From assembly GCA_900078375.1 (NCBI GenBank), contig FLQS01000034.1:106144-149408 (forward strand): a stretch of 43,265 nt of DNA, read 5' to 3'. Position numbers and translations under genes: made by a program. Positions within the stretch are counted from its first letter, which is position 1. Each line of letters begins with the position of its first letter. The notes under the pieces were generated by a model, which had not been told where the DNA came from, made no database searches, and saw only the letters and a program-made list of their open reading frames with translations. Positions 1 through 7,397 of this stretch are shown in pieces. The stretch comes from an uncultured Mycobacterium sp. GTDB lineage: Bacteria; Actinomycetota; Actinomycetes; Mycobacteriales; Mycobacteriaceae.

Positions 1-173
1 CCCGGCGGCAGCGGGTTACCGGGCGCGCCGACGTTGACGCCGGGCCCGCCCGGAACCCAGGGCGGCCCCGGCGGACCTTGCGGATCAGCCTGGGCGAGAC
101 CCGCCCCTGCACCCAACGCAACAGCGCCGGCCAAAGCCGCGAACGCCACCTTGGCAGTCATCAACATCGTCAT
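1..173 (-). CDS. Secreted Pro/Gly-rich protein, N-terminal part (runs off left edge)
   Basis: Read on the minus strand, an open frame starts at ATG 173 and stays open to the window edge, so only about 57 residues are visible. Further in-frame ATGs lie at 167 and 161, and no strong Shine-Dalgarno separates them. The start of the protein is a signal peptide: a Lys, a hydrophobic Ala/Leu/Gly/Val stretch, and a likely signal-peptidase site after 'GLAQA' before 'DPQGP'. The exported part begins as a Pro/Gly-rich repeat-like stretch with PGGPG and PGNPLPPG units. Small exported Pro/Gly-rich proteins of unknown function are common in mycobacteria. The function cannot be named because the remainder is outside the window. 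It is divergent from the lipoprotein gene at 222. Confidence 0.7.
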   Translation of the reverse strand, partial: MTMLMTAKVAFAALAGAVALGAGAGLAQADPQGPPGPPWVPGGPGVNVGAPGNPLPP

Positions 174-221
174 GGTGAGTAGTTCTGTACCCGGCGGCCA
201 CTGTCCGGTAAACACATCAAG

Positions 222-719
222 ATGCGCAAAACGGCGTGGGGCGCAGTGATCGGGCTCGCCGTCACCGCGTTGACGGGCTGCGGCGGGAGCAGCTACACCA
301 CACCCACGCTGACCACCACGACGACAACAACCAGCACAGTGGCCACCGCATCGGCCCCGCAGCCGCGGACGGTGAAGTGGGTAGACCTGCAGGCCGGTGA
401 CTGTCTGGCCGACCCGCCGCCGACGGATCCAGCGGTGGTGATGGTCAGCGTCGTCGACTGTGGCCAGCCACATTCGGCCGAGGCGTATCTGCGCGCGCCG
501 ATCCCGGTCAATGCCGCCCTAGCCGAAGTCGCCACCAGAGAGTGCGCGGCCGGCTTCCAGCACTACACCGGCGCCGCGCCGGCGGCCGGCAGGTACACGA
601 GCACCTACCTCATCGACTCCGACCAGGATCGGACATCCGACAACCCCTACCCGAGCACGGTGATCTGCCTGGTGCAGGGCGTCGACGGGCAACCCCTAAC
701 CGGCTCGGCGCGCCGTTGA
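222..719 (+). CDS. Septum-formation-like lipoprotein
   Basis: A 165-residue lipoprotein. The N-terminus is basic-hydrophobic and ends in a clean lipobox, LTGC, with Cys at about residue 20, so export and lipid anchoring are expected. A Thr/Ser-rich linker (residues about 28-45) follows. The remainder, with 'DLQAGDCLAD' and 'VVDCGQPHSAEAY' around paired cysteines, matches the pattern of the Septum_form/DUF4190-associated domain in actinobacterial membrane and lipoproteins. The biochemical role of that domain is not established. No strong Shine-Dalgarno precedes the ATG. The gene stands alone between a divergent secreted-protein gene and the signalling operon at 833, about 110 bases downstream. 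Confidence 0.75.
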   Translation: MRKTAWGAVIGLAVTALTGCGGSSYTTPTLTTTTTTTSTVATASAPQPRTVKWVDLQAGDCLADPPPTDPAVVMVSVVDCGQPHSAEAYLRAPIPVNAALAEVATRECAAGFQHYTGAAPAAGRYTSTYLIDSDQDRTSDNPYPSTVICLVQGVDGQPLTGSARR

Positions 720-832
720 TGGCGCGCCGGTGCCGCCTCCGGTTGGGCGTCATAGGTGCAGCCGGTAGGGTTGGTGTGTTGTCTGACGAATTCCGAGGTC
801 AAAGCGCGGCCGATCTGAACACAAGGATCTGA

Positions 833-2047
833 ATGGCCATGCGCGCACCCTATGACCCACAGACGCTGAATCCTGTCGGCTTTGCCGGGGCCAGCAACCG
901 ACCGATTTCGCTGCTGCTGATCGAGGACGATCGAGGCGACGCCATTCTGGTCGAGGAGCTGATCGACGACGCAGGCGCGGAGATCACGGTGGAGTGGGCG
1001 TCGTCGATCGCGATTGCCGCAGAAAAACTGTCGGTTCACCGGCCCGATTGCGTCCTGTTGGATCTGAACCTGCCGGACGCGAACGGCATCTCAGCAGTCG
1101 ACCGCGTCACCAAACTCGATGCCACGCTGCCGATTGTGGTGCTCACCGGCCTCAACGACGAACACTTCGGCATGTCGGCGATGGCTTCCGGTGCCCAGGA
1201 TTACCTCGTCAAAGGACATGTCGGACCCGAGACCTTGCACCGCTCGCTGCTCTATGCCATCGAACGCAAGCGGGCGGAGCTGACCGCGGTCGACCTGCAC
1301 ACCAGCCAGGCCAGAGCCCAGGAAAATGCCCGGCTGGAACGGGCACTGCTGCCCCTGCCACTGCTCGATGAAAACCCCGGCGTCGAGATCGTCACCCAGT
1401 ACCGGCCCAGCCGGGAGAACGCGCTGCTGGGCGGCGACTTCTACGACATGGTCCAAACACCGGACGGCACCGTGCACGTCATGGTCGGTGACGTGGCCGG
1501 CCACGGCCCCGACGAAGCAGCTCTCGGTGCAGCGTTGCGAATTGCGTGGCGCGCCTTCACCTTCGCTGGGCTTCGCGGCAACGAGCGGATGCGGCGCCTC
1601 GAACAGATCCTGCGGGCCGAGCGGGCCGGCTCGGGAATCTTCGCGACGGTGCTCAGCGTGGCGCTCTGGCCCGACGGGCGGGGTTTCACCGCGGTCCGCG
1701 CCGGCCACCCAGGCATGCTGCTACACGGACCGGGCACCGTCGAATGGCTCGAACCCCCGGCCGGGCCCGCACTGGGCCTGGGTGCACAGCAGTGGCCGCA
1801 GAATGAATTGGAATTGCCCGCCGGCCACGGGCTGGTGCTCCTCACCGATGGCCTCTTCGAGGGGTATTCCGGCGTCGGCAACCAGCGTCTGGGCGAGGAG
1901 GGCCTGCTGGAGCTGGCCCGTTCGATCGCGACGCTGCCAGGCCCCGAGTTCGTCAAGTCCCTCATCGAAGGGGCCGAAGCCCGCGCCCACTCGCACGGCG
2001 GGATCAGCGATGACATCGCGGTGTTGCGCGTGGAGCGGACGCACTGA
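833..2047 (+). CDS. Response regulator fused to SpoIIE/PP2C-type serine phosphatase
   Basis: A 404-residue fusion protein. Residues about 25-145 form a CheY-like receiver: acidic pair D32/D33, phospho-acceptor D77 in 'LLDLNLPD', T105 and K127. A helical linker (about 145-180) leads to a PPM/SpoIIE phosphatase domain with the metal-binding motifs 'GGDFYD' (about 200) and 'GDVAGHG' (about 219) and the C-terminal 'SDD' (about 393). This is the RsbU-like architecture in which receiver phosphorylation controls dephosphorylation of an anti-sigma antagonist; that target is inference, as no STAS or anti-sigma gene is nearby. The start is the ATG after AAGGA at 823-827. The stop overlaps the start of the histidine kinase gene (ATGA), so the two are likely translated together. 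Confidence 0.9.
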   Translation: MAMRAPYDPQTLNPVGFAGASNRPISLLLIEDDRGDAILVEELIDDAGAEITVEWASSIAIAAEKLSVHRPDCVLLDLNLPDANGISAVDRVTKLDATLPIVVLTGLNDEHFGMSAMASGAQDYLVKGHVGPETLHRSLLYAIERKRAELTAVDLHTSQARAQENARLERALLPLPLLDENPGVEIVTQYRPSRENALLGGDFYDMVQTPDGTVHVMVGDVAGHGPDEAALGAALRIAWRAFTFAGLRGNERMRRLEQILRAERAGSGIFATVLSVALWPDGRGFTAVRAGHPGMLLHGPGTVEWLEPPAGPALGLGAQQWPQNELELPAGHGLVLLTDGLFEGYSGVGNQRLGEEGLLELARSIATLPGPEFVKSLIEGAEARAHSHGGISDDIAVLRVERTH

Positions 2048-3636
2048 TGCAGGAGGTGGCGGGCACCCGGCTGGCTGGTCTGACCGTGCGGGGCTGGCTC
2101 AGCGTCGTGCTGCTGGTGGTCGGCGTCGTGGTACTCGGCGGGGCACTTGCCGCGGCGGTGCTGCTCAACCGCACCGACGAGATCAGCAGGCAACTCATCG
2201 ACGACATCCAGCCCGCTCGGGTCGCCTCCTATCGGCTGCAGGCCGCACTGACCGACCAGGAGACTGCCGTGCGGGGCTATGTCATCGCCGCCGACCCACA
2301 GTTCCTGACGCCCTACTACGACGGACAACGCACCGAACAGACTGCGGCGGAAGCCATTCGGAAGCTCCTGGACGGCCAGCCCGAGATGATCGCGGACCTC
2401 GACGCGGTCGAAACGACGGCGAACGACTGGCGCAGCAGGTACGCCGAACCGCTGATCGCCGGCGTGACGCCCGGGGAGCCCAACGTGGTGACGAAGGCGA
2501 CCACCGAGCAAGGAAAGGCGCAATTCGATTCTCTGAGAGCGCTTTTCGATACTCAGAATCAGCATCTGGCGGCCGCGCGAACGGACGCGCTCGCTCAACT
2601 GAACACGGCCCAAGCCTGGCGTGACCGCGTTCTGGCCGGCATCGTCGCAGCCTTCATCATCACCGGGTTCGCCATCGCGATCCTGGTTCGCAATGCACTC
2701 ACCCGGCCACTGGAGGCGCTGGCCTCCGCCTGCCGGCAGATCACCGGCGGTAGCTTCGGCGATCGAATCATTCCCCAGGGCCCCAAAGATATTCGCTCCA
2801 TCGCCGCCGATGTGGAGGATATGAGGCAACACATCGTCGATGAGCTCGAAGCCTCCCGTTCGGCACGTGAACTACTGGCCGAACAGGCCGACGAGCTACG
2901 CCGGTCGAACGCCGAGCTGGAGCAATTCGCCTACGTCGCCTCCCATGACCTGCAGGAGCCGCTACGCAAGGTGGCCTCGTTCTGCCAGCTGCTGGAGAAG
3001 CGTTACGGCGATCAGCTCGACGAACGCGGGATCCAGTACATCGATTTCGCCGTCGACGGCGCCAAACGCATGCAAGTCCTGATCAACGATCTGTTGACAT
3101 TCTCCCGAGTTGGTCGGCTCAACGCCACTCAGGTCAAAGTGAACCTCGACGCCGTGCTGGATGAGGCCATCGCCAACGTCGCCACGGCGATCGAGGAGAC
3201 CGGCACCGAGATCACCCGTCCGGAATCGTTGCCGCGGGTGCTGGGTGATCCGACGCTGCTGATCATGCTGTGGCAGAACCTCGTGAGCAACGCCGTCAAG
3301 TTCCGCCGTGACGACCAGGCCCCTCGCATTGCCATCACCTGTCAATCGGGCTCGGGCGAGCACGACGCGCAGTGGATGTTCACCTTCTCCGACAACGGAA
3401 TCGGCATCGCCGACGAATTCGTCGACAAGGTGTTCGTGATCTTCCAGCGGCTGCACGGCCGGGACGCCTACACCGGCACCGGAATCGGCCTGGCACTGGT
3501 CAAGAAGATCGTCGAACACCACGGCGGCACCATCTGGATCGACACGTCCTACAACGACGGGACCCGCTTCCAGTTCACCCTACCGGTCATAGCCGCACCC
3601 CAGCACGAGCCACAATTGGAAGGAACCGCTTCATGA
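2047..3636 (+). CDS. CHASE3-HAMP sensor histidine kinase
   Basis: A 529-residue membrane kinase. The order is: first membrane helix (about 15-40), an extracytoplasmic CHASE3-like helical domain (about 45-175, containing 'QETAVRGYVIAADPQFL'), second membrane helix (about 195-215), HAMP linker (about 215-265), a dimerisation helix with phospho-acceptor H300 in 'ASHDLQEPLRK', and an HATPase domain with N box 'QNLVSNAVKF' (about 411), G1 'DNGIGI' and G2 'GTGIGLALVKKIVEHHGG'. The His-box type is that of phytochrome-like kinases, which often pair with small Rcp1-type receivers, and such a receiver follows directly. The CHASE3 ligand is unknown. Both ends overlap neighbouring genes by four bases, which marks a three-gene operon. 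Confidence 0.92.
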   Translation: MQEVAGTRLAGLTVRGWLSVVLLVVGVVVLGGALAAAVLLNRTDEISRQLIDDIQPARVASYRLQAALTDQETAVRGYVIAADPQFLTPYYDGQRTEQTAAEAIRKLLDGQPEMIADLDAVETTANDWRSRYAEPLIAGVTPGEPNVVTKATTEQGKAQFDSLRALFDTQNQHLAAARTDALAQLNTAQAWRDRVLAGIVAAFIITGFAIAILVRNALTRPLEALASACRQITGGSFGDRIIPQGPKDIRSIAADVEDMRQHIVDELEASRSARELLAEQADELRRSNAELEQFAYVASHDLQEPLRKVASFCQLLEKRYGDQLDERGIQYIDFAVDGAKRMQVLINDLLTFSRVGRLNATQVKVNLDAVLDEAIANVATAIEETGTEITRPESLPRVLGDPTLLIMLWQNLVSNAVKFRRDDQAPRIAITCQSGSGEHDAQWMFTFSDNGIGIADEFVDKVFVIFQRLHGRDAYTGTGIGLALVKKIVEHHGGTIWIDTSYNDGTRFQFTLPVIAAPQHEPQLEGTAS

Positions 3637-4085
3637 CCGACAACGGTCGCGCGATCGACGTCCTGCTCATCGAGGACGACCCCGGGGACGAGCTGATCAC
3701 CCGGGAGGCGTTCGAGCACAACAAGCTCAAAAACACGCTGCACGTCGTTCACGACGGCGAAGAGGGCCTGGATTATCTCTACCGGCGCGGCCCGTTCGGG
3801 GACGCACCACGGCCCGATCTCATCCTGCTCGACTTGAACCTGCCCAAATATGACGGGCGTCAGCTCCTCGAGATGATCAAGTCCGATGACGACCTGTGCC
3901 ACATTCCGGTGGTGGTACTCACCACCTCGTCGGCGGAAGAGGACATTCTGCGCAGCTACAAGCTGCACGCCAACGCCTACGTGACCAAGCCGGTCGACCT
4001 CGATCAGTTCATGGCAGCTGTCCGCCAGATCGACGAGTTCTTCGTCCAGGTGGTCCGGCTGCCGAACGGCGGACAGCCGCGGTAA
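3633..4085 (+). CDS. Stand-alone receiver (Rcp1-like response regulator)
   Basis: A 150-residue protein that is all receiver domain with no output domain. Visible residues are D15/D16 (metal site), phospho-acceptor D67 in 'ILLDLNLPKYDG', T97 in 'VVLTTS' and K119 in 'VTKPVD'. The 'RRGPFGDAPRPDLILLDLNLP' layout, with a long insertion before the acceptor, is typical of Rcp1-type regulators that pair with phytochrome-like kinases. The start ATG overlaps the kinase stop (ATGA) and has a GGAAGGA-type ribosome site before it at about 3617-3623. It may act as phosphate carrier or sink between the kinase and the receiver-phosphatase of the same operon; this is inference. An open frame reaching upstream of 3633 is only overlap with the kinase gene. 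Confidence 0.9.
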   Translation: MTDNGRAIDVLLIEDDPGDELITREAFEHNKLKNTLHVVHDGEEGLDYLYRRGPFGDAPRPDLILLDLNLPKYDGRQLLEMIKSDDDLCHIPVVVLTTSSAEEDILRSYKLHANAYVTKPVDLDQFMAAVRQIDEFFVQVVRLPNGGQPR

Positions 4086-4156
4086 TTGCGTACAGCAAAC
4101 CCAAAGGCTGTCTGCCGAAGGGTTGCGGACCGTCCGCGTCTGATGCGTTCGCTCCA

Positions 4157-4182
4157 CCCCGGGTTGCGAACGCAACCCGGGG
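4157..4182. terminator. Perfect 12-bp inverted repeat after the signalling operon
   Basis: CCCCGGGTTGCG and its exact reverse complement CGCAACCCGGGG are separated only by AA. As RNA this folds to a very stable hairpin about 70 bases past the last signalling gene. There is no T tract, as is usual for mycobacterial terminators. It could instead be a protein-binding palindrome. The structure is certain, the role is not. Confidence 0.5.
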
Positions 4183-4233
4183 CCGAACGGCGCCGTGGTG
4201 CTGGTCAAACGCCGGCCAGGCGACCGAAATGAT

Positions 4234-4269
4234 CCCCCGCTAACTCTTTGGGGGTAGATATTCGCCCCC
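4234..4269. promoter_or_regulatory. C5-G5-C5 alternative hairpin segment upstream of the mce operon
   Basis: Runs of five C (4234-4238), five G (4250-4254) and five C (4265-4269) are spaced so that the G run can pair with either C run, giving two mutually exclusive hairpins. The intervening TAGATATTCG contains an A/T-rich hexamer that could be a -10 element. It lies about 110 bases before the first permease gene. Function is unproven. Confidence 0.3.
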
Positions 4270-4291
4270 ATCGAGGAGCAGCAGGCGTAGC

Positions 4292-4309
4292 AACGCTCAC
4301 GATAGCGTT
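4292..4309. promoter_or_regulatory. Inverted repeat AACGCT-N6-AGCGTT upstream of the mce operon
   Basis: Two 6-base arms, AACGCT and AGCGTT, flank a 6-base spacer (CACGAT), 68 bases before the yrbEA start. The spacing of half-sites would suit a dimeric regulator. Six-base arms can arise by chance, so this is only a candidate operator. Confidence 0.3.
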
Positions 4310-4376
4310 CCGCCATGCCGTCGGTCGTCAACGTTGAACCCGGGCCGCCGACCCCCTCGGCGCCTGGCGGCAAGCC

Positions 4377-5147
4377 GTGACCGCGACACTCCCATTGGCG
4401 AAGCCCGTACGGGCCTTCGGCGGGTTCATCGGCATGTCACTGGACACGCTGGTGGGGATGTTCCGGCCGCCGTTCGCGTGGCGCGAATACCTGCTGCAGA
4501 CGTGGTTCGTTGCCCGAGTGTCGGTACTTCCCGCGCTCATGCTGACGCTGCCTTACTCGGTGTTGCTGGTGTTCACCTTCAACATCCTGCTGGGCGAATT
4601 CGGTGCCACCGACTTCTCCGGAACCGGCGCCGCGGTCGGCACCGTCAACCAGATCGGCCCTATCGTGACGGTGCTGGTTGTCTCCGGCGCGGGAGCCACC
4701 GCGATGTGCGCAGATCTCGGTGCGCGCACCATCCGCGAAGAACTCGACGCCCTGCGGGTGATGGGAATCAATCCGATCCAGGCCCTGGTCGTTCCCCGAG
4801 TGTTGGCGGCAACCACTGTCGCCCTGGCACTTTCAGCGACCGTGATCCTGGCCGGCCTGACCGGGGCCTACATCTTCTGCGTCTACATCCAGCACGTGTC
4901 ACCGGGTGCATTCGCCGCAGGTCTGACCTTGCTGACCGGCATGGGTGACGTCATCGTCTCACTCACCAAGGCAACACTTTTCGGCTTGGCCGCCGGCCTC
5001 ATCGCCTGCTACAAAGGCATTTCCGTGGGCGGCGGCCCGGCCGGCGTCGGCAACGCCGTCAACGAAACCGTCGTTTTCACCTTCATGGTGCTGTTCGCGA
5101 TCAACGTGATCGTGACCGCCGTCGGCATCCAGTTCACTGTCTCGTGA
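4377..5147 (+). CDS. yrbEA: YrbE permease A of the mce lipid-import operon
   Basis: A 256-residue MlaE/YrbE-family integral membrane protein, one of two permease subunits of an Mce lipid transporter. Hydrophobic helices fill residues about 45-75, 95-125, 145-180 and 195-255. The family core 'GAGATAMCADLGARTIREELDALRVMGINPIQALVVPRVLA' spans about residues 100-143; this includes the coupling helix expected to contact the MceG ATPase. The C-terminal motif 'GGGPAGVGNAVNETVV' is also typical. The start is GTG 4377; no in-frame start lies upstream. It opens an eight-gene operon and sits 10 bases before the second permease gene. From memory it is close to the yrbE genes of mycobacterial mce operons, but I cannot assign the exact paralogue from this protein alone. 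Confidence 0.93.
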   Translation: MTATLPLAKPVRAFGGFIGMSLDTLVGMFRPPFAWREYLLQTWFVARVSVLPALMLTLPYSVLLVFTFNILLGEFGATDFSGTGAAVGTVNQIGPIVTVLVVSGAGATAMCADLGARTIREELDALRVMGINPIQALVVPRVLAATTVALALSATVILAGLTGAYIFCVYIQHVSPGAFAAGLTLLTGMGDVIVSLTKATLFGLAAGLIACYKGISVGGGPAGVGNAVNETVVFTFMVLFAINVIVTAVGIQFTVS

Positions 5148-5157
5148 GGGCCATTCG

Positions 5158-6012
5158 GTGAGCGTCAACACGCCAAGCAGATTGCACCCTCGGCTGGCCG
5201 ACAGCCTGCAGGGGGTCATCGGGGGCTGGAACCGTATCGGCGCCCAAACCCGGTTCTACGCCAAGACACTGGCGGCGATCCCGGAAGCGGTGACCCGCTA
5301 CCGCAAGGAACTGCTCCGGCTCATTGCGCAGATGGGACTGGGTGCCGGGGCACTCGCTGTCGTCGGCGGCACCGTCGCGATCGTGGGCTTCCTGACCATG
5401 ACCACCGGTGCTCTGGTCGCCGTTCAGGGCTACAACCAGCTGTCCTCAGTCGGTTTCGAGGCGCTGACCGGATTCGCGTCAGCGTTCTTCAATGTCCGCC
5501 TGATCGTGCCCGGAACGGTGTCGGTGGCCCTGTCGGCCACCATCGGCGCCGGCGCCACCGCCCAACTCGGCGCGATGCGCATCAATGAGGAGATCGACGC
5601 ACTGGAGGTCATCGGCATCCGTTCCGTCACCTACCTGGCCTCCACCCGGGTGCTGGCCGGGGTGATCGTGGTCATTCCGCTGTACTGCATCGCCGTCATG
5701 ATGGCCTTCCTCGCCGCGCGGACCGGGACGGTCGCCATCTACGGGCAGGGCTCCGGCGTCTACGACCACTACTTCAACACCTTCCTCAACCCGACCGACG
5801 TCATCTGGTCGTTCATGCAATCGGTGGCGATGACGATCGTGATCATGCTGGTGCACACCTACTACGGATTCACCGCCAAAGGTGGACCTGCGGGTGTAGG
5901 CGAGGCGGTGGGCCGCGCGGTGCGAACGTCCATGGTGGTGGCGGCGGTCGAGATCGTGATGATCTCACTCGCCGTGTACGGCCAATCCGGCAACTTCAAC
6001 CTCGCCGGGTAG
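5158..6012 (+). CDS. yrbEB: YrbE permease B of the mce lipid-import operon
   Basis: A 284-residue MlaE/YrbE-family membrane protein, partner of YrbEA. An N-terminal cytoplasmic segment of about 55 residues precedes the first helix. The family core 'GATAQLGAMRINEEIDALEVIGIRSVTYLASTRVLAG' and the 'KGGPAGVGEAVGRAV' motif near the C-terminus are visible. The start is GTG 5158, ten bases after the yrbEA stop. It ends two bases before the mceA ATG. Together the two permeases form the membrane channel that receives lipid from the MCE protein tunnel; no ATPase gene lies in the window, and in mycobacteria the single MceG is encoded elsewhere. Confidence 0.93.
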   Translation: MSVNTPSRLHPRLADSLQGVIGGWNRIGAQTRFYAKTLAAIPEAVTRYRKELLRLIAQMGLGAGALAVVGGTVAIVGFLTMTTGALVAVQGYNQLSSVGFEALTGFASAFFNVRLIVPGTVSVALSATIGAGATAQLGAMRINEEIDALEVIGIRSVTYLASTRVLAGVIVVIPLYCIAVMMAFLAARTGTVAIYGQGSGVYDHYFNTFLNPTDVIWSFMQSVAMTIVIMLVHTYYGFTAKGGPAGVGEAVGRAVRTSMVVAAVEIVMISLAVYGQSGNFNLAG

Positions 6013-6014
6013 CG

Positions 6015-7397
6015 ATGGAGGACCGGCAAGGTGAGAACCGCCTTCGCGATGGATGGTGGACCGTCATCCTCCTCGTCGTCATCGGTGCGTTCTTCTTTGT
6101 GACGACAACGGCATTCGCGGGTACGTTTCGGTCGTTCGTTCCCGTCACCCTGACCGCGGACCGGTCCGGGCTGGTGATGGAAACCGGCGCCAAGGTAAAG
6201 ATGCGCGGAGTCCAGGTCGGTCGAGTCAGCGGAATCAACGGCGGCCAGGGCGACACCAGCTTGCGTCTGGAGATCGAACCCGACCAGATCCGCTACATCC
6301 CAGCCAATGTCGGCGCTCAGATCAGATCCACAACCGCATTCGGTGCCAAATTCGTCGACCTCGTATACCCGGCCGAACCCAGCCCGCAGCGGTTGTCCGC
6401 CGGCGCGGTCCTGAAGTCGGCCAACGTCACCACGGAGGTCAACACCGTCTTCGAGAATGTGGTCAACCTCCTCGACATGGTCGACCCCGCGAAGCTCAAC
6501 GCGGTGCTGACTGCAGTGGCCGACGGGGTGCGCGGGCAGGGCCCGCGCATGGGCGAGGCCACCACCGACCTCAATCAGGTGCTGAAGGTTCTCAATGATC
6601 GCAGCAACGCGATCCGCGAGGACTGGCGCTCGTTCAAGAACTTCAACGACACCTACGCCGCAGCGGCACCCGATATCGTGGCGATCCTCAACTCCGGCAG
6701 CACCGTGAGCACCACAATCGCCGACCACGCCCAAGCCCTGGATACGTTGCTGCTCAATACGGTCGGCTTCTCCCAATCCGGCCAGGACCTTCTCGAGACC
6801 AGCGGCGACAAACTGGTGCAGGCGGTGAACACCCTGGAGCCCACGACCGCGTTGCTGATGAAGTACAACCCGGTCTATACCTGTTGGCTGCAAGGAGCGA
6901 CCTGGACGCTGGACAACGGCGGCTACGAGGCCTGGGGCGGCAAGGATGGCAAGTCGGCGGTGTACGACGTCGCCCTGCTCCTGGGCAACGACCCCTACCA
7001 GTACCCGGACAACCTGCCGATCGTGGCTGCCAAGGGCGGTCCGGGCGGCAAGCCCGGCTGCGGATCGCTGCCTGATCCCACCAAGAACTTCCCGGTTCGC
7101 CAACTGGTGACGAACACCGGCTGGGGCACCGGCCTGGACATCCGGCCGAACCCCGGTCTCGGGCACCCGTGTTGGGGCGACTGGTTCCCGGTCACCCGAG
7201 GAAACCCGAAGCCGCCGAGCATTCGTCAGTGCCTGCCCGGCCCGGCGCCCGGTCCGGTCGTGCCCCCAGGAATGCCGCCGTACGGGGCAGCGTGGTACGG
7301 GCCAGGCGGCGTACCGCTGTGGCCGGGTGTGCCGCCCGCACCGGATCCCGTTGCAGCCCAACCACAGCCGGGGCCACCGACAGGAGACCAGCCGTGA
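6015..7397 (+). CDS. mceA: MCE-family protein A
   Basis: A 460-residue MCE protein. One N-terminal membrane helix (about 15-38) is followed by the MCE/MlaD domain (about 42-120, 'GLVMETGAKVKMRGVQVGRVSGI'), then a long helical region ('TTEVNTVFENVVNLLDMVDPAKLNAVL'). A conserved C-terminal part carries 'NPVYTCWLQGATWTLDNGGY', 'DPYQYPDNLPIVAAKGGPGGKPGC' and 'NTGWGTGLDIRPNPGLGHPC'. A Pro-rich tail fills the last 60 residues. From memory these segments are closest to Mce3A of M. tuberculosis rather than Mce1A or Mce4A; this needs an alignment. It should sit at the inner membrane and form part of a hetero-hexameric lipid conduit with MceB-F. The stop overlaps the mceB start. Confidence 0.93.
   Translation: MEDRQGENRLRDGWWTVILLVVIGAFFFVTTTAFAGTFRSFVPVTLTADRSGLVMETGAKVKMRGVQVGRVSGINGGQGDTSLRLEIEPDQIRYIPANVGAQIRSTTAFGAKFVDLVYPAEPSPQRLSAGAVLKSANVTTEVNTVFENVVNLLDMVDPAKLNAVLTAVADGVRGQGPRMGEATTDLNQVLKVLNDRSNAIREDWRSFKNFNDTYAAAAPDIVAILNSGSTVSTTIADHAQALDTLLLNTVGFSQSGQDLLETSGDKLVQAVNTLEPTTALLMKYNPVYTCWLQGATWTLDNGGYEAWGGKDGKSAVYDVALLLGNDPYQYPDNLPIVAAKGGPGGKPGCGSLPDPTKNFPVRQLVTNTGWGTGLDIRPNPGLGHPCWGDWFPVTRGNPKPPSIRQCLPGPAPGPVVPPGMPPYGAAWYGPGGVPLWPGVPPAPDPVAAQPQPGPPTGDQP

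Noticed and set aside
301..342. ACC/ACA-rich short repeat
   Set aside because: It encodes the Thr linker of the lipoprotein after the lipobox.
1441..2832. 463-codon minus-strand open frame opposite the signalling operon
   Set aside because: Antisense to two well-supported genes; no recognisable motif and a composition typical of shadow frames.
3372..3632. Upstream extension of the free receiver
   Set aside because: The added residues are an out-of-frame reading of the kinase gene; ATG 3633 gives the normal receiver start with a ribosome site.
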